NCBI GenBank assembly: GCA_017610525.1
Contig: JAFCBW010000027.1
Location: forward strand, 1-10,217
Length of the DNA: 10,217 nt
Direction: 5' to 3'
Source: Candidatus Nanohalarchaeota archaeon
GTDB lineage: Archaea; EX4484-52; B79-G9
Below, piece after piece: positions 1-6,089 of the stretch. The notes beneath the pieces were generated by a model. It was not told where the DNA came from. It saw only the letters and a program-made list of their open reading frames with translations, and did not search any database. Positions within the stretch are counted from its first letter, which is position 1; the number at the start of each line of letters is the position of its first letter. Position numbers and translations under genes: made by a program.

Positions 1-126
1 AATGGCGGGCGTACTATGGTAAAAAGAATTGAAAGAGTATCTATCAAGGAAATGTTCAAATTTTTCGCATACAATCTCTATAATCTGGTTACACAAAAGA
101 GAAAACTGCTAGCGGTAGCTATCTAA
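1..126 (+). pseudogene. C-terminal end of an unidentified protein, possibly a transposase remnant
   Basis: The reading frame is open from the left edge to a TAA at 124-126 and gives about 41 residues. It contains a basic stretch followed by an aromatic/hydrophobic helix (FKFFAYNLYNLV) and a basic tail. A terminal helix with a YNLY/YNLW-like motif resembles the C-terminal end of several DDE transposase families, and a recombinase remnant follows directly. That resemblance is from memory of the families and is weak. It could also be the true C-terminus of an intact gene lying mostly outside the window, or an internal start at the ATG at 16. The base composition is A-rich on the plus strand, unlike the G+T-rich genes that follow. 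Confidence 0.3.
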
Positions 127-215
127 AAATGTGCGGATTAGGGAGGAAATTGAGCAAATATTGGCAAGTATATGCTCGATATAAGGATAAAATATGCAAA
201 ATGACGAAAAAATGA

Positions 216-494
216 TGGAAAACAGAACAGGCTTACAAACCGAAGGAGTTATTCAAAGTCCTCTATAATAAAACTACGATACAGAAAATTGTCAAGAAAG
301 CAGCTAAAAAAGTTGGAATCAGCAAGAATGTGACGCCTCATACTTTGAGGCATAGTTTTGCTACGCATCTGCTTGAGGGTGGGGCGGATATAAGGTATAT
401 CCAGAGTCTGCTTGGGCACAAAGACCTGAAGACAACGCAAATCTATACTCATGTGGCTAGTCGTGATATTACGAATCTTGCTGTTTTGCTCTGA
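216..494 (+). pseudogene. Tyrosine recombinase (XerA-like) remnant, catalytic C-terminus only
   Basis: A 92-residue open frame from a TGA at 213-215 to a TGA at 492-494 encodes the end of a tyrosine recombinase. Visible catalytic elements are HTLRH (first His codon at 339, Arg at 348), LGH (His at 417) and the nucleophile Tyr in IYTHV (codon at 444). The family (XerC/D, archaeal XerA, phage-type integrases) is normally about 280 residues or longer; the core-binding domain and the first catalytic Arg and Lys are missing, and no in-frame ATG exists upstream of the motifs. No clear continuation was found in the other plus-strand frames between 127 and 215. It is therefore read as a broken gene, closest in style to XerA. 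Whether it came from a chromosomal XerA or from an integrated element cannot be decided. The 5' part is A-rich compared with the rest of the window. Confidence 0.8.
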
Positions 495-587
495 TTATGT
501 TAGGTTCTTTAGTGTCTCATTATGCGCGATTTTTTGAAACTTGGCGCGTCTTGTATTGTGTATATGTTTTGTTTTTTTCATTAAACA

Positions 588-595
588 CTTAAATT
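588..595 (+). promoter_or_regulatory. TATA box of the RFC-L gene
   Basis: CTTAAATT is centred about 24 bases before the ATG at 616, in a T/A-rich stretch. With archaeal transcription starting about 25 bases from the TATA centre, the transcript would begin at the start codon, giving a leaderless mRNA. No Shine-Dalgarno site is seen. Confidence 0.6.
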
Positions 596-615
596 TCAAA
601 TGTCCAGTTATGGTT

Positions 616-1806
616 ATGTCGGGTATTGAATGGACTGAGAAGTATCGGCCGAAGAACATTGGTGATGTTGTCGGGAATGAGAAGGGTAAGGTGTTAGATT
701 GGGTTAGGTGCTGGAAGAAAAACCAGCCAAAGAAGGGGCTTTTGCTTATGGGTCCTGCGGGGTGCGGGAAGACCAGTATGGTGCTGGCTGTTGCCGGTGA
801 GCTTGGGCTTCATGTTATTGAGACTAATGCCAGTGATGTGCGGACGAAGAAGAGCCTTTGTGAGTTTTTCGGGACAGGCCTTTCGCAGCAGACGCTGTTT
901 CAGAAGGGTAAGCTTGTGCTGTTTGATGAGGTTGACGGGATTTCCGGGCAGAGGGATCGTGGGGCGCCGCAGGAGATTGTGAAGATTATTTCAGGGAGTA
1001 ATTATCCTGTTATTCTTACTGCTAATGTGTTTAAGACTGCGGGGCAGAAGACGCGGTTGCGCACGTTGAAGAAGGTGTGTGCTGTTGTGAATGTCAAGGA
1101 GCTTGGGCGGGTTGATGTTGTCAATGTGCTTTCGATGATTGCGCGCAAGGAAGGGGTTTCGGTTGAGGAGAGGGTGTTGAGTGTGATTGCGCGCAATGCT
1201 AATGGTGATCTGAGGTCTGCTATCAATGATCTTCGGGCGCATTCTGTGGGGCGAAAAGAGTTGAAATATGAAGATGTGCGTAATCTTTCTTTTCGTGATG
1301 CAAGGCAGGAGATCAAGCAGGCGCTTACTATTGTGTTTAAGACTGGTTCAGCAGATATTGCGGGTGATGCTTTTTCGAATATTGATGCTGAGGCGGATGA
1401 TGTTTTGCAGTGGGTGCGTGAGAATGTGCCCCGGGAGTATAAAAAATCGCAGGATGTTATGAGGGCTATGGAGTATGTGTCGCGGGCGGATGTGTTCCGC
1501 GGGAGGATTACGACGCGTCAGTATTGGGGGTATCTTTATTATGTTTTCCAGCTTTTGAGTGTTGGGGTTGCTGTGTCTAAGGATGAGAAGTATTCTGGTG
1601 TTCTTGATTATCATTTTCCTTCCAGGATTGCGATGATGGCACAGTCGCGGTTTAAGCGGGCGAGTGATGATGCGCTTTGCGGGAAACTGGGTGCGCATCT
1701 GCATGTCTCCAAGCATGTTGCGAGAGAGTATTTTGGGCTGCTTTCGTTGATTGAGGAGAAGAAGCCTCTTTTGTGGAGAGAGATTCAGGGGGCGCTTGAG
1801 GCGTGA
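616..1806 (+). CDS. rfcL: Replication factor C large subunit (clamp loader)
   Basis: This AAA+ protein of 396 residues would open and load PCNA at primer-template junctions together with the small RFC subunit, which is not in this window. Visible motifs are the N-terminal EKYRP motif (residues 8-12), Walker A GPAGCGKT (46-53), Walker B with DEVD (104-107), the sensor-1 region ILTAN (133-137) and sensor-2 GDLRSAINDL (197-206), then an alpha-helical C-terminal part. The frame extends upstream to 541, but that part does not resemble RFC; the ATG at 616 was chosen because homology starts there and it lies about 24 bases from a TATA box (ATG at 610 is the alternative). The C-terminus stops at GALEA without the PCNA-interacting peptide seen at the end of many archaeal RFC-L proteins. 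The 3' end overlaps the convergent membrane-protein gene by 22 bp. PCNA lies about 5 kb downstream on the same strand. Confidence 0.93.
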   Translation: MSGIEWTEKYRPKNIGDVVGNEKGKVLDWVRCWKKNQPKKGLLLMGPAGCGKTSMVLAVAGELGLHVIETNASDVRTKKSLCEFFGTGLSQQTLFQKGKLVLFDEVDGISGQRDRGAPQEIVKIISGSNYPVILTANVFKTAGQKTRLRTLKKVCAVVNVKELGRVDVVNVLSMIARKEGVSVEERVLSVIARNANGDLRSAINDLRAHSVGRKELKYEDVRNLSFRDARQEIKQALTIVFKTGSADIAGDAFSNIDAEADDVLQWVRENVPREYKKSQDVMRAMEYVSRADVFRGRITTRQYWGYLYYVFQLLSVGVAVSKDEKYSGVLDYHFPSRIAMMAQSRFKRASDDALCGKLGAHLHVSKHVAREYFGLLSLIEEKKPLLWREIQGALEA

Positions 1807-2453
1807 CTTTGTATAATGCACTCGATGCCGCATAGGGGGTTCATTAGGCTATAATAGTAATATATTCCTGTATATATTACTATGGTGATTATCCATGCAG
1901 TTAGAAGAGTGTAGAATTGTTCTGTATTTTTGTTGATTACTTTCTCTAGAGCTGAGTATAGTGTCCAGTTATTCTTGAGTGATTCGTAAACTAGCGCAGT
2001 TGTTAGTGATATCATGATGATAAACAAGAAGTCTGAAACGCTGTGGAAGAATAGACCTGGAAAAATATTCCATCTGTATAATGCCAGGTATATGAATGGT
2101 ATTGTTCCAAGGGCAGTTAATATTAAGTATATGCTTATCTTTTTGTTGGTCTGGTATTCGGGTTTCAGGAGCGTCAGTTTTAGCAGGCTGAGAAACAGGA
2201 ATATAAACCCAAAGAATGCTATAAGGGGTTCGGTAGTGAGTGATTCTTTTGGAATTGTGTGTTTTGTTTGTGGAGTGGTGTCGAAGCCTATGAAGTCCAT
2301 GATGTATTTTTCTGCAGCTTTCGCGGTTTCAGAAAATGTTTTTGATGTCTCAAAATGGCATGATTCTTCCTGATAGCAGATGGGTCTTGGGAATACTACG
2401 GCAGTCAGGAGAAATATGATTATTGTATTTGTTACGAATTCTTTTAAGTTCAT
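1785..2453 (-). CDS. Five-helix membrane protein, function unknown
   Basis: The 222-residue protein is not recognised. It has a hydrophobic N-terminal helix (about residues 5-21) that may be a signal anchor, a polar loop (22-75), then four further membrane helices near 77-97, 106-126, 131-156 and 181-202. With the N-terminus inside, the loop 22-75 and the C-terminal tail would face outward, and all four of the residues Cys26, Cys32, Cys208 and Cys212 would lie on that outer side, so disulfides or metal binding are possible (inference). The start at 2453 is supported by a TATA box about 26 bases upstream, suggesting a leaderless mRNA. The 3' end overlaps the convergent RFC-L gene by 22 bp. There is no sign of a shared operon with adenosylhomocysteinase, which lies upstream in the same direction about 115 bp away and has its own promoter. 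Confidence 0.75.
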   Translation of the reverse strand: MNLKEFVTNTIIIFLLTAVVFPRPICYQEESCHFETSKTFSETAKAAEKYIMDFIGFDTTPQTKHTIPKESLTTEPLIAFFGFIFLFLSLLKLTLLKPEYQTNKKISIYLILTALGTIPFIYLALYRWNIFPGLFFHSVSDFLFIIMISLTTALVYESLKNNWTLYSALEKVINKNTEQFYTLLTAWIITIVIYTGIYYYYSLMNPLCGIECIIQSHASSAP

Positions 2454-2473
2454 GAGTTACTTTTCTTTGCTGT

Positions 2474-2483
2474 AGTATATAAG
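2474..2483 (-). promoter_or_regulatory. TATA box of the membrane-protein gene
   Basis: On the minus strand this reads CTTATATACT, centred about 26 bases before the ATG at 2453. No Shine-Dalgarno sequence is present, so the transcript is probably leaderless. Confidence 0.6.
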
Positions 2484-2567
2484 CGTTTCTGCGTTTTTAT
2501 ACTCGCCAGTAAGGATATTTTTTCTGTGATATTTTTATTCTGTCTTGTGGTTATGTGTGGGTGTAGT

Positions 2568-3818
2568 CTAAGTTCCTTCCTGCCAGCTTGATAGGTATTT
2601 TTTCTGTTCTTCTGTCAAGGTGTCTTTTTTTATGTTCATTGCGCTTAGCTGGAGTTCTGCTACGGTGTTGTCTACGTCGTCCGGTAGCTTGTAGACTTGG
2701 GGTTTCAGATTGTCTTTGTTCTTTACGAGGTATTCACATGCAAGGGACTGGTTCATGAATGACATTGACATAACTTCTGATGGGTGGCCTTCTGCACATG
2801 CTAGGTTTACCAGCCTGCCTTCGCCTAGTAGGAATATCTTTTTTCCGTTTTCAAGAGTGTATTCGTCCATGTTTGGCCTTATGTTTCGTTTTTTTGACAT
2901 TTTTTCGAGGCTTTTGATGTCTATTTCAAGATCGAAGTGACCGGAGTTGGCTAGTATTGCGCCGTCTTTCATTACTTTCATGTGTTCCGGGCGGATGATG
3001 TGCTTGTCGCCTGTGACTGTCAAAAATACGTCGCCTAGTTTTGCTGCCTGTTCCATCGGCATGACCCTGAAGCCGTCGTAGTGTGCCTGTAGTGCGCGGA
3101 ATGCGTCTACTTCTGTGACTATGACGTTTGCGAGCAGTCCTTCTGCGCGGGCTGCTGCGCCTTTGCCGCATGGACCATAGCCGGAGACTACGAATGTCTT
3201 TCCTGCTATTAGGATGCTTGATGCTCTAAGGATGCCGTCTATTGATGACTGGCCGGTGCCTATGAAGTTGTCCATGAGATGTTTTGTTTTTGAGTCGTTT
3301 ACTGCAACCATCGGGTATTTGAGTGCGTTGTCTTTTACCATTGCGTGCAGGCGGATTATGCCTGTTGTGGTTTCTTCTGCGCCGCCGATGATGGATGGGA
3401 TGAGGTCTGGGAATTTTAGGTGGATCTCGCTTACGAGGTCGCAGCCGTCGTCAATTGTAATGTGTGGTTTTGTCTCAATTATCTTGTGGATGAATCCGTA
3501 GTATTCTTCTGTGCCGACGCCTCTTTTTGCGTGCACTTCAACTCCTTCCTGTGCGAGTGCTGCTGCGACGTCATCCTGTGTTGATAGGGGATTGCAGCCG
3601 GTTATTGCTACTTGTGCGCCGCCTGCGATAAGTGTTCTTACGAGTACGGCTGTCTCTTTTGTTACGTGGAGCGCCATGCCGATTCTTATGCCTTTTAGTG
3701 GCTGTTCTTTTTTGAAGCGGTCTTTTATCTTCAGGAGTCCGCTCATCTGGGATTCTGCCCATTCTATTTGTTTTTTGCCCTGCTCTGCCAGATTTATGTC
3801 TGTTATTGTGTATGTCAT
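2568..3818 (-). CDS. ahcY: Adenosylhomocysteinase (S-adenosyl-L-homocysteine hydrolase)
   Basis: This cytoplasmic NAD-dependent enzyme splits S-adenosylhomocysteine to adenosine (or a related nucleoside) and homocysteine, removing the inhibitor left by SAM-dependent methylation. The 416-residue protein has the expected landmarks: HVTKETAVL (51-59), DDGCDL (123-128), EETTTG (148-153), NDSKTKHLMDN (174-184, with Lys179 and Asp183 matching human Lys186 and Asp190 by motif), the NAD-binding loop GYGPCGKG (213-220), NSGHFD (291-296) and EGHPSEVM (343-350). It ends in SSWQEGT, as is usual for the shorter archaeal form, and lacks the C-terminal tyrosine tail of eukaryotic enzymes. A GAGGTGA Shine-Dalgarno site (3825-3831) six bases before the ATG fixes the start, and a TATA-like box lies upstream. 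On the coding strand third positions are rich in A and C, opposite to the plus-strand genes. Confidence 0.97.
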   Translation of the reverse strand: MTYTITDINLAEQGKKQIEWAESQMSGLLKIKDRFKKEQPLKGIRIGMALHVTKETAVLVRTLIAGGAQVAITGCNPLSTQDDVAAALAQEGVEVHAKRGVGTEEYYGFIHKIIETKPHITIDDGCDLVSEIHLKFPDLIPSIIGGAEETTTGIIRLHAMVKDNALKYPMVAVNDSKTKHLMDNFIGTGQSSIDGILRASSILIAGKTFVVSGYGPCGKGAAARAEGLLANVIVTEVDAFRALQAHYDGFRVMPMEQAAKLGDVFLTVTGDKHIIRPEHMKVMKDGAILANSGHFDLEIDIKSLEKMSKKRNIRPNMDEYTLENGKKIFLLGEGRLVNLACAEGHPSEVMSMSFMNQSLACEYLVKNKDNLKPQVYKLPDDVDNTVAELQLSAMNIKKDTLTEEQKKYLSSWQEGT

Positions 3819-3824
3819 ATATAT

Positions 3825-3831
3825 TCACCTC
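3825..3831 (-). promoter_or_regulatory. Shine-Dalgarno site of ahcY
   Basis: GAGGTGA on the minus strand is complementary to the archaeal 16S 3' end (AUCACCUCC) and lies six bases before the ATG at 3818. Confidence 0.8.
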
Positions 3832-3865
3832 ATGAATATGATTATTCTTCTGTAAGTTGGGGCGA

Positions 3866-3877
3866 TAATTTAATATA
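3866..3877 (-). promoter_or_regulatory. TATA box of ahcY
   Basis: TATATTAAATTA on the minus strand predicts a transcription start near 3845 and a leader of roughly 27 bases that includes the Shine-Dalgarno site. Confidence 0.55.
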
Positions 3878-3911
3878 GCTTGCTGTTTGCGAAGAAGTAT
3901 CTTTTGTTTTG

Positions 3912-3955
3912 AAAAAAAAATGTGTAGCGCTATTAGCATTATCTAAGGTAGCGCC
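3912..3955 (-). terminator. Putative minus-strand terminator: hairpin plus T9 tract
   Basis: Read on the minus strand, GCGCTA (3932-3927 complement pairing with 3949-3954) forms a 6-7 bp stem around a 16-base loop, followed within about 8 bases by a run of nine T (plus-strand A run 3912-3920). U-tracts are the main archaeal termination signal. It lies just upstream of the ahcY promoter and could end transcription coming from L15e, whose stop codon is about 330 bases away. Confidence 0.4.
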
Positions 3956-4069
3956 ATGGATTCATTGCTCCAAGCTCTTTTTGAATAATTTTAAGTCCAA
4001 TGTTGTTATTGTTTGTCTTAGGGGTATTTAAGTATTGTTGTGGTTTAATTGTGTATTTTTAGTGTGTAT

Positions 4070-4106
4070 TTTTTATTGTGTATAATGTATGAACCTACAA
4101 TAAAAA
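4070..4106. repeat. Inverted repeat, 10 bp arms
   Basis: TTTTTATTGT (4070-4079) and ACAATAAAAA (4097-4106) are perfect reverse complements separated by 17 bases. The left arm word TTTTTTATTGT is nearly repeated at 4203-4213, where another inverted repeat starts. Confidence 0.6.
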
Positions 4107-4109
4107 TCT

Positions 4110-4140
4110 TCGAAAATACTCTCTGTATTTTCGAGCTTTT
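4110..4140. terminator. Perfect 10-bp hairpin with flanking T runs (possible bidirectional terminator)
   Basis: TCGAAAATAC (4110-4119), loop TCTCT, and GTATTTTCGA (4125-4134) form a perfect stem. It is followed by GCTTTTT on the plus strand and by AGATTTTT on the minus strand, so it could act as a terminator in either direction or as a stable 3' RNA structure. It lies about 155 bases beyond the L15e stop. Confidence 0.45.
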
Positions 4141-4205
4141 TCATTTGTGCTATTGTGGGGAAAAATGCTTAGGGTTCGCGGTTTTTTACCAATATCCTAT
4201 GATTT

Positions 4206-4239
4206 TTTATTGTATATGAAGTATAGTATATGCAATAAA
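4206..4239. repeat. Inverted repeat, 12 bp arms
   Basis: TTTATTGTATAT (4206-4217) pairs with ATATGCAATAAA (4228-4239) over 12 positions with one T/G position that would be a G-U pair in RNA; the loop is ten bases. It lies about 50 bases beyond the L15e stop codon. Confidence 0.6.
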
Positions 4240-4289
4240 TCGATTGGAATCAACTAATATCGCAGAGGGTCTAATGTTTTTTTTGGTGC

Positions 4290-4871
4290 TTACTTACCTT
4301 TGCCTGATTTGGCTCTTATGCTTGGCCTTAGTTTTTCTGCGCCTTTACCTTTGTTGTTCAAGCCTCTTGATTTTTTGCCGGCTGGTGTCAGGCCCCTGTG
4401 TGCGCGACCTTTGTGGTTGTTTTTTGTTATCCATGATAGGTTTTTGTCGCTTTTTATTGCGTTGTGTGTGGGGTTTACGAGGATTGTTTCGTACCATTTG
4501 TGTTTGCCGTCTTCGCCTACGTAGTAGCTTGCAAGGACTTCAAGGTTGGGGTATTTTCTTGATGCTTTCTCTTCTGCTATGACCTGTCTTGATTTCTTGG
4601 GTGTGAAGTGGACAAATCCTGCTTTTTTTGGTTTTCGCCCTTTTTTGTGGCGTTCTCTTTCTCGTCCGCCGCGGGTTACTTTGACTCTTGCTATTATTAT
4701 TCCTGGTTTTGCCTTGTATCCTAAAGAACGAGCCCTGTCAAGCCGTGTCGGTTTTTCTGCGCGGGTTACTGTTGTTTCTTTGCGCCATTGTATGAGTCGT
4801 TCCTGCCATACGCTTCCGAGGTTGGCTTTCGGGTTTTTCCATGCTTCTTTTATGTATTTGTACATTCCCAT
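4290..4871 (-). CDS. rpl15e: Large-subunit ribosomal protein L15e (eL15)
   Basis: This highly basic 193-residue protein is a structural component of the 50S subunit, binding 23S rRNA. The start MGMYKYIKEAWKNPK and the later TRGGRERERHKKGRKP region and the C-terminal NKGKGAEKLRPS segment are characteristic of eL15, whose usual length is about 190-200 residues. The frame extends upstream to 4919, but the family begins at the ATG at 4871, and a GGAGATGAT sequence at 4876-4884 just upstream supports translation there. No clear TATA box could be assigned; the region towards rpoL is divergent. Codon third positions are A/C rich on the coding strand. The gene is followed by about 470 bases without a gene, containing several hairpins. 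Confidence 0.97.
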   Translation of the reverse strand: MGMYKYIKEAWKNPKANLGSVWQERLIQWRKETTVTRAEKPTRLDRARSLGYKAKPGIIIARVKVTRGGRERERHKKGRKPKKAGFVHFTPKKSRQVIAEEKASRKYPNLEVLASYYVGEDGKHKWYETILVNPTHNAIKSDKNLSWITKNNHKGRAHRGLTPAGKKSRGLNNKGKGAEKLRPSIRAKSGKGK

Positions 4872-4875
4872 GTAT

Positions 4876-4884
4876 ATCATCTCC
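4876..4884 (-). promoter_or_regulatory. Shine-Dalgarno site deciding the L15e start
   Basis: GGAGATGAT on the minus strand matches the consensus GGAGGTGAT at eight of nine positions and ends four bases before the ATG at 4871. It excludes the longer in-frame start at 4919 and the ATG that lies within the site itself. Confidence 0.7.
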
Positions 4885-5107
4885 TGTGTTTTTATTGCGA
4901 CATCAACTGTGTCAAGCAATCAAATCTGCGGGAATTCAGTGCAATTGGAGTATTTCCTGTATCCTTTTTCTATGCTATTGTTGCAAAGGAAGCTTGGAAT
5001 ACTACAATGTCGCAAAGATTCCATGATTTTCTCCGTTCAGCACTTACTAGCGCCACATCCTGGGAAAATTTGTGTCTTGTTGTTTGTTACTAAGTAAAAG
5101 TGTGGGA
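4885..5107. other. Divergent intergenic region between L15e and rpoL, no gene seen
   Basis: No gene or tRNA-like structure was found. A 34-codon minus-strand frame (4920-5024) has no supporting signal. A weak inverted repeat TGGAAT/ATTCCA (about 4995-5023) is the only structure noticed. The composition is less G+T rich than the adjacent genes. Confidence 0.5.
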
Positions 5108-5119
5108 AATATTTAAATA
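5108..5119 (+). promoter_or_regulatory. TATA box of rpoL
   Basis: AATATTTAAATA is a strong archaeal TATA sequence; it predicts a transcription start near 5139 and a leader of about 38 bases carrying a Shine-Dalgarno site. Confidence 0.7.
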
Positions 5120-5142
5120 GTTAACTGACACTATGTTAGTGT
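5119..5142 (+). promoter_or_regulatory. Candidate operator: two adjacent palindromes at the rpoL promoter
   Basis: AGTTAACT (5119-5126) is a perfect 8-bp palindrome, and ACACTA-TGT-TAGTGT (5128-5142) is a perfect 6-bp inverted repeat. Both lie between the TATA box and the expected start site, where archaeal repressors often bind. No regulator is known from this window. Confidence 0.35.
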
Positions 5143-5166
5143 GATTATTAGAGTTATTTTTGAATT

Positions 5167-5173
5167 AAGGTGA
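5167..5173 (+). promoter_or_regulatory. Shine-Dalgarno site of rpoL
   Basis: AAGGTGA lies four bases before the ATG at 5178 and is complementary to the archaeal 16S 3' end. Confidence 0.7.
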
Positions 5174-5177
5174 GCTT

Positions 5178-5450
5178 ATGGATGTTAATGTGAAAAAAAG
5201 CGGGACGAGTGCAATGAATGTTGAGATTGTTGGAGATGAGCATACTCTTTCTAATCTTTTGAGGGAAGAGTTGTGGAATGATTCAGCGGTTACTTTTGCT
5301 GCTTATGAGAAGAAGCATCCTTATCTTGGGAATCCTGTGCTTATTGTTAGGGCGAAGGATCCTGTGAAGTCTTTGAAGGGTGCTGTTAAGCGCTGTTCTG
5401 ATAATGTTTCTGCATTTGAGAAGCAGTTTGTGAAGGCGTGCGGGAAGTAG
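5178..5450 (+). CDS. rpoL: DNA-directed RNA polymerase subunit L (Rpb11-like)
   Basis: This 90-residue protein is the archaeal counterpart of Rpb11/bacterial alpha N-terminal domain; with RpoD (Rpb3-like) it nucleates polymerase assembly. The diagnostic region is GDEHTLSNLLREELW (residues 19-33), followed by VTFAAYEKKHP (38-48) and a C-terminal amphipathic helix, and the length is typical of the family. The ATG at 5178 is preceded by AAGGTGA (5167-5173) and a strong TATA box. The signal peptidase gene follows after 34 bp with no obvious TATA box of its own, so the two are probably co-transcribed. Confidence 0.95.
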   Translation: MDVNVKKSGTSAMNVEIVGDEHTLSNLLREELWNDSAVTFAAYEKKHPYLGNPVLIVRAKDPVKSLKGAVKRCSDNVSAFEKQFVKACGK

Positions 5451-5484
5451 TTTGCTTCGACTTGTTGTTTTGTAGGGGAGTTTT

Positions 5485-6000
5485 ATGGGTATAAGAGAGA
5501 TTAATGACTATCTTGAGGCTAATGAGTTTGTAGGTAGTGTTGTGTATATACTTTTTGGTATGTTTCTTGCTGTTGTTGTTTATCAGACTCTGGGATTTGC
5601 ACTTAGTACAGAGGATCCTATTGTGGTTGTGGTGTCATGTTCTATGCTGCCTAATCTCGATAGGGGTGATTTGCTGGTATTGAAGGGTGTGGATGCAAGT
5701 ACACTTAAGGCAGGCAGGATTGATGGAGATATCATTGTTTATGTCTGTCCATCGAACAGTCCCGGATGTCCTCCTGGGAATAAGTTGATTGTGCATCGGT
5801 TGTATAAGATTAATGAGGATGGGACTTTTGTCAGTTGGGGTGATAATAATCCTGTTGCTGATGCATGGAGTGTGCAGCCGGAGTGGATCAGGGGGGAGGT
5901 ACTTTATAGGGTGCCTCTTTTGGGTGAGCCTAAGCTGATATTGACTGAGATTCTTAGCGGCAATATAAAGGGGCTTCTTTCGTATCGATTTACGTGTTGA
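5485..6000 (+). CDS. Signal peptidase I, archaeal/ER (Sec11) type
   Basis: This 171-residue membrane-anchored protease would remove signal peptides from secreted proteins on the outer face of the membrane. One N-terminal membrane helix (about residues 15-40) is followed by the catalytic serine motif SCSMLP (51-56, Ser53 being the likely nucleophile), the VHR box with His104, and WGDNN (118-122) with Asp120. A His in place of the bacterial Lys marks the Sec11-type Ser-His-Asp enzyme rather than bacterial LepB. No second C-terminal membrane helix is obvious. Cys52, Cys89, Cys95 and Cys171 are notable for an exported domain. The ATG at 5485 follows a GGGGAG sequence; the gene lies 34 bp after rpoL and is probably co-transcribed with it. 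T-rich sequence follows the stop. Confidence 0.9.
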   Translation: MGIREINDYLEANEFVGSVVYILFGMFLAVVVYQTLGFALSTEDPIVVVVSCSMLPNLDRGDLLVLKGVDASTLKAGRIDGDIIVYVCPSNSPGCPPGNKLIVHRLYKINEDGTFVSWGDNNPVADAWSVQPEWIRGEVLYRVPLLGEPKLILTEILSGNIKGLLSYRFTC

Positions 6001-6003
6001 TGG

Positions 6004-6015
6004 TTGTTTTTTGGT
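6004..6015 (+). terminator. T tract after the signal peptidase gene
   Basis: A run of six T (6007-6012) follows the stop codon at 5998-6000 and precedes the tfs promoter; T tracts terminate archaeal transcription. No hairpin is needed or seen. Confidence 0.35.
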
Positions 6016-6026
6016 TTATGGATACC

Positions 6027-6035
6027 TTTATATAA
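6027..6035 (+). promoter_or_regulatory. TATA box of tfs
   Basis: TTTATATAA predicts a transcription start near 6057, giving a leader of about 30 bases with a Shine-Dalgarno site before the ATG at 6090. Confidence 0.6.
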
Positions 6036-6089
6036 TTATTTGTTCTAATTGCGCATAAAGTTATTGTTTTTTCGGAAGGTGTTTTGATT

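Larger units (their letters stand above)
3956..4289. other. AT-rich intergenic region with hairpins downstream of L15e
   Basis: No convincing gene is seen between ahcY and L15e. The region holds three inverted repeats (4070-4106, 4110-4134, 4206-4239), a TATA-like box on the plus strand (4024-4033) with no gene behind it, and repeated short words such as GTGTATTTT. A Cys-rich open frame of 44 codons at 4085-4219 overlaps the hairpins but has no Shine-Dalgarno site and no correctly spaced TATA box. The region could be the 3' untranslated part of the L15e mRNA, a small-RNA locus, or a decayed insertion. Confidence 0.5.

Noticed and set aside
541..615. N-terminal extension of RFC-L from a TTG start
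   Set aside because: The residues are hydrophobic and unlike any RFC; the region contains the likely TATA box, so it is upstream of the transcript.
4141..4200. tRNA-like fragment around GGTTCGCGG
   Set aside because: No acceptor stem or anticodon arm could be paired around the T-loop-like word.
4085..4219. 44-codon Cys-rich open frame in the intergenic region after L15e
   Set aside because: It overlaps the hairpins, has no Shine-Dalgarno site and no correctly spaced TATA box, and its sequence matches no family I recognise.
4920..5024. 34-codon minus-strand open frame upstream of L15e
   Set aside because: It has no promoter or ribosome-binding signal, lies between two well-defined genes and shows no domain-like features.
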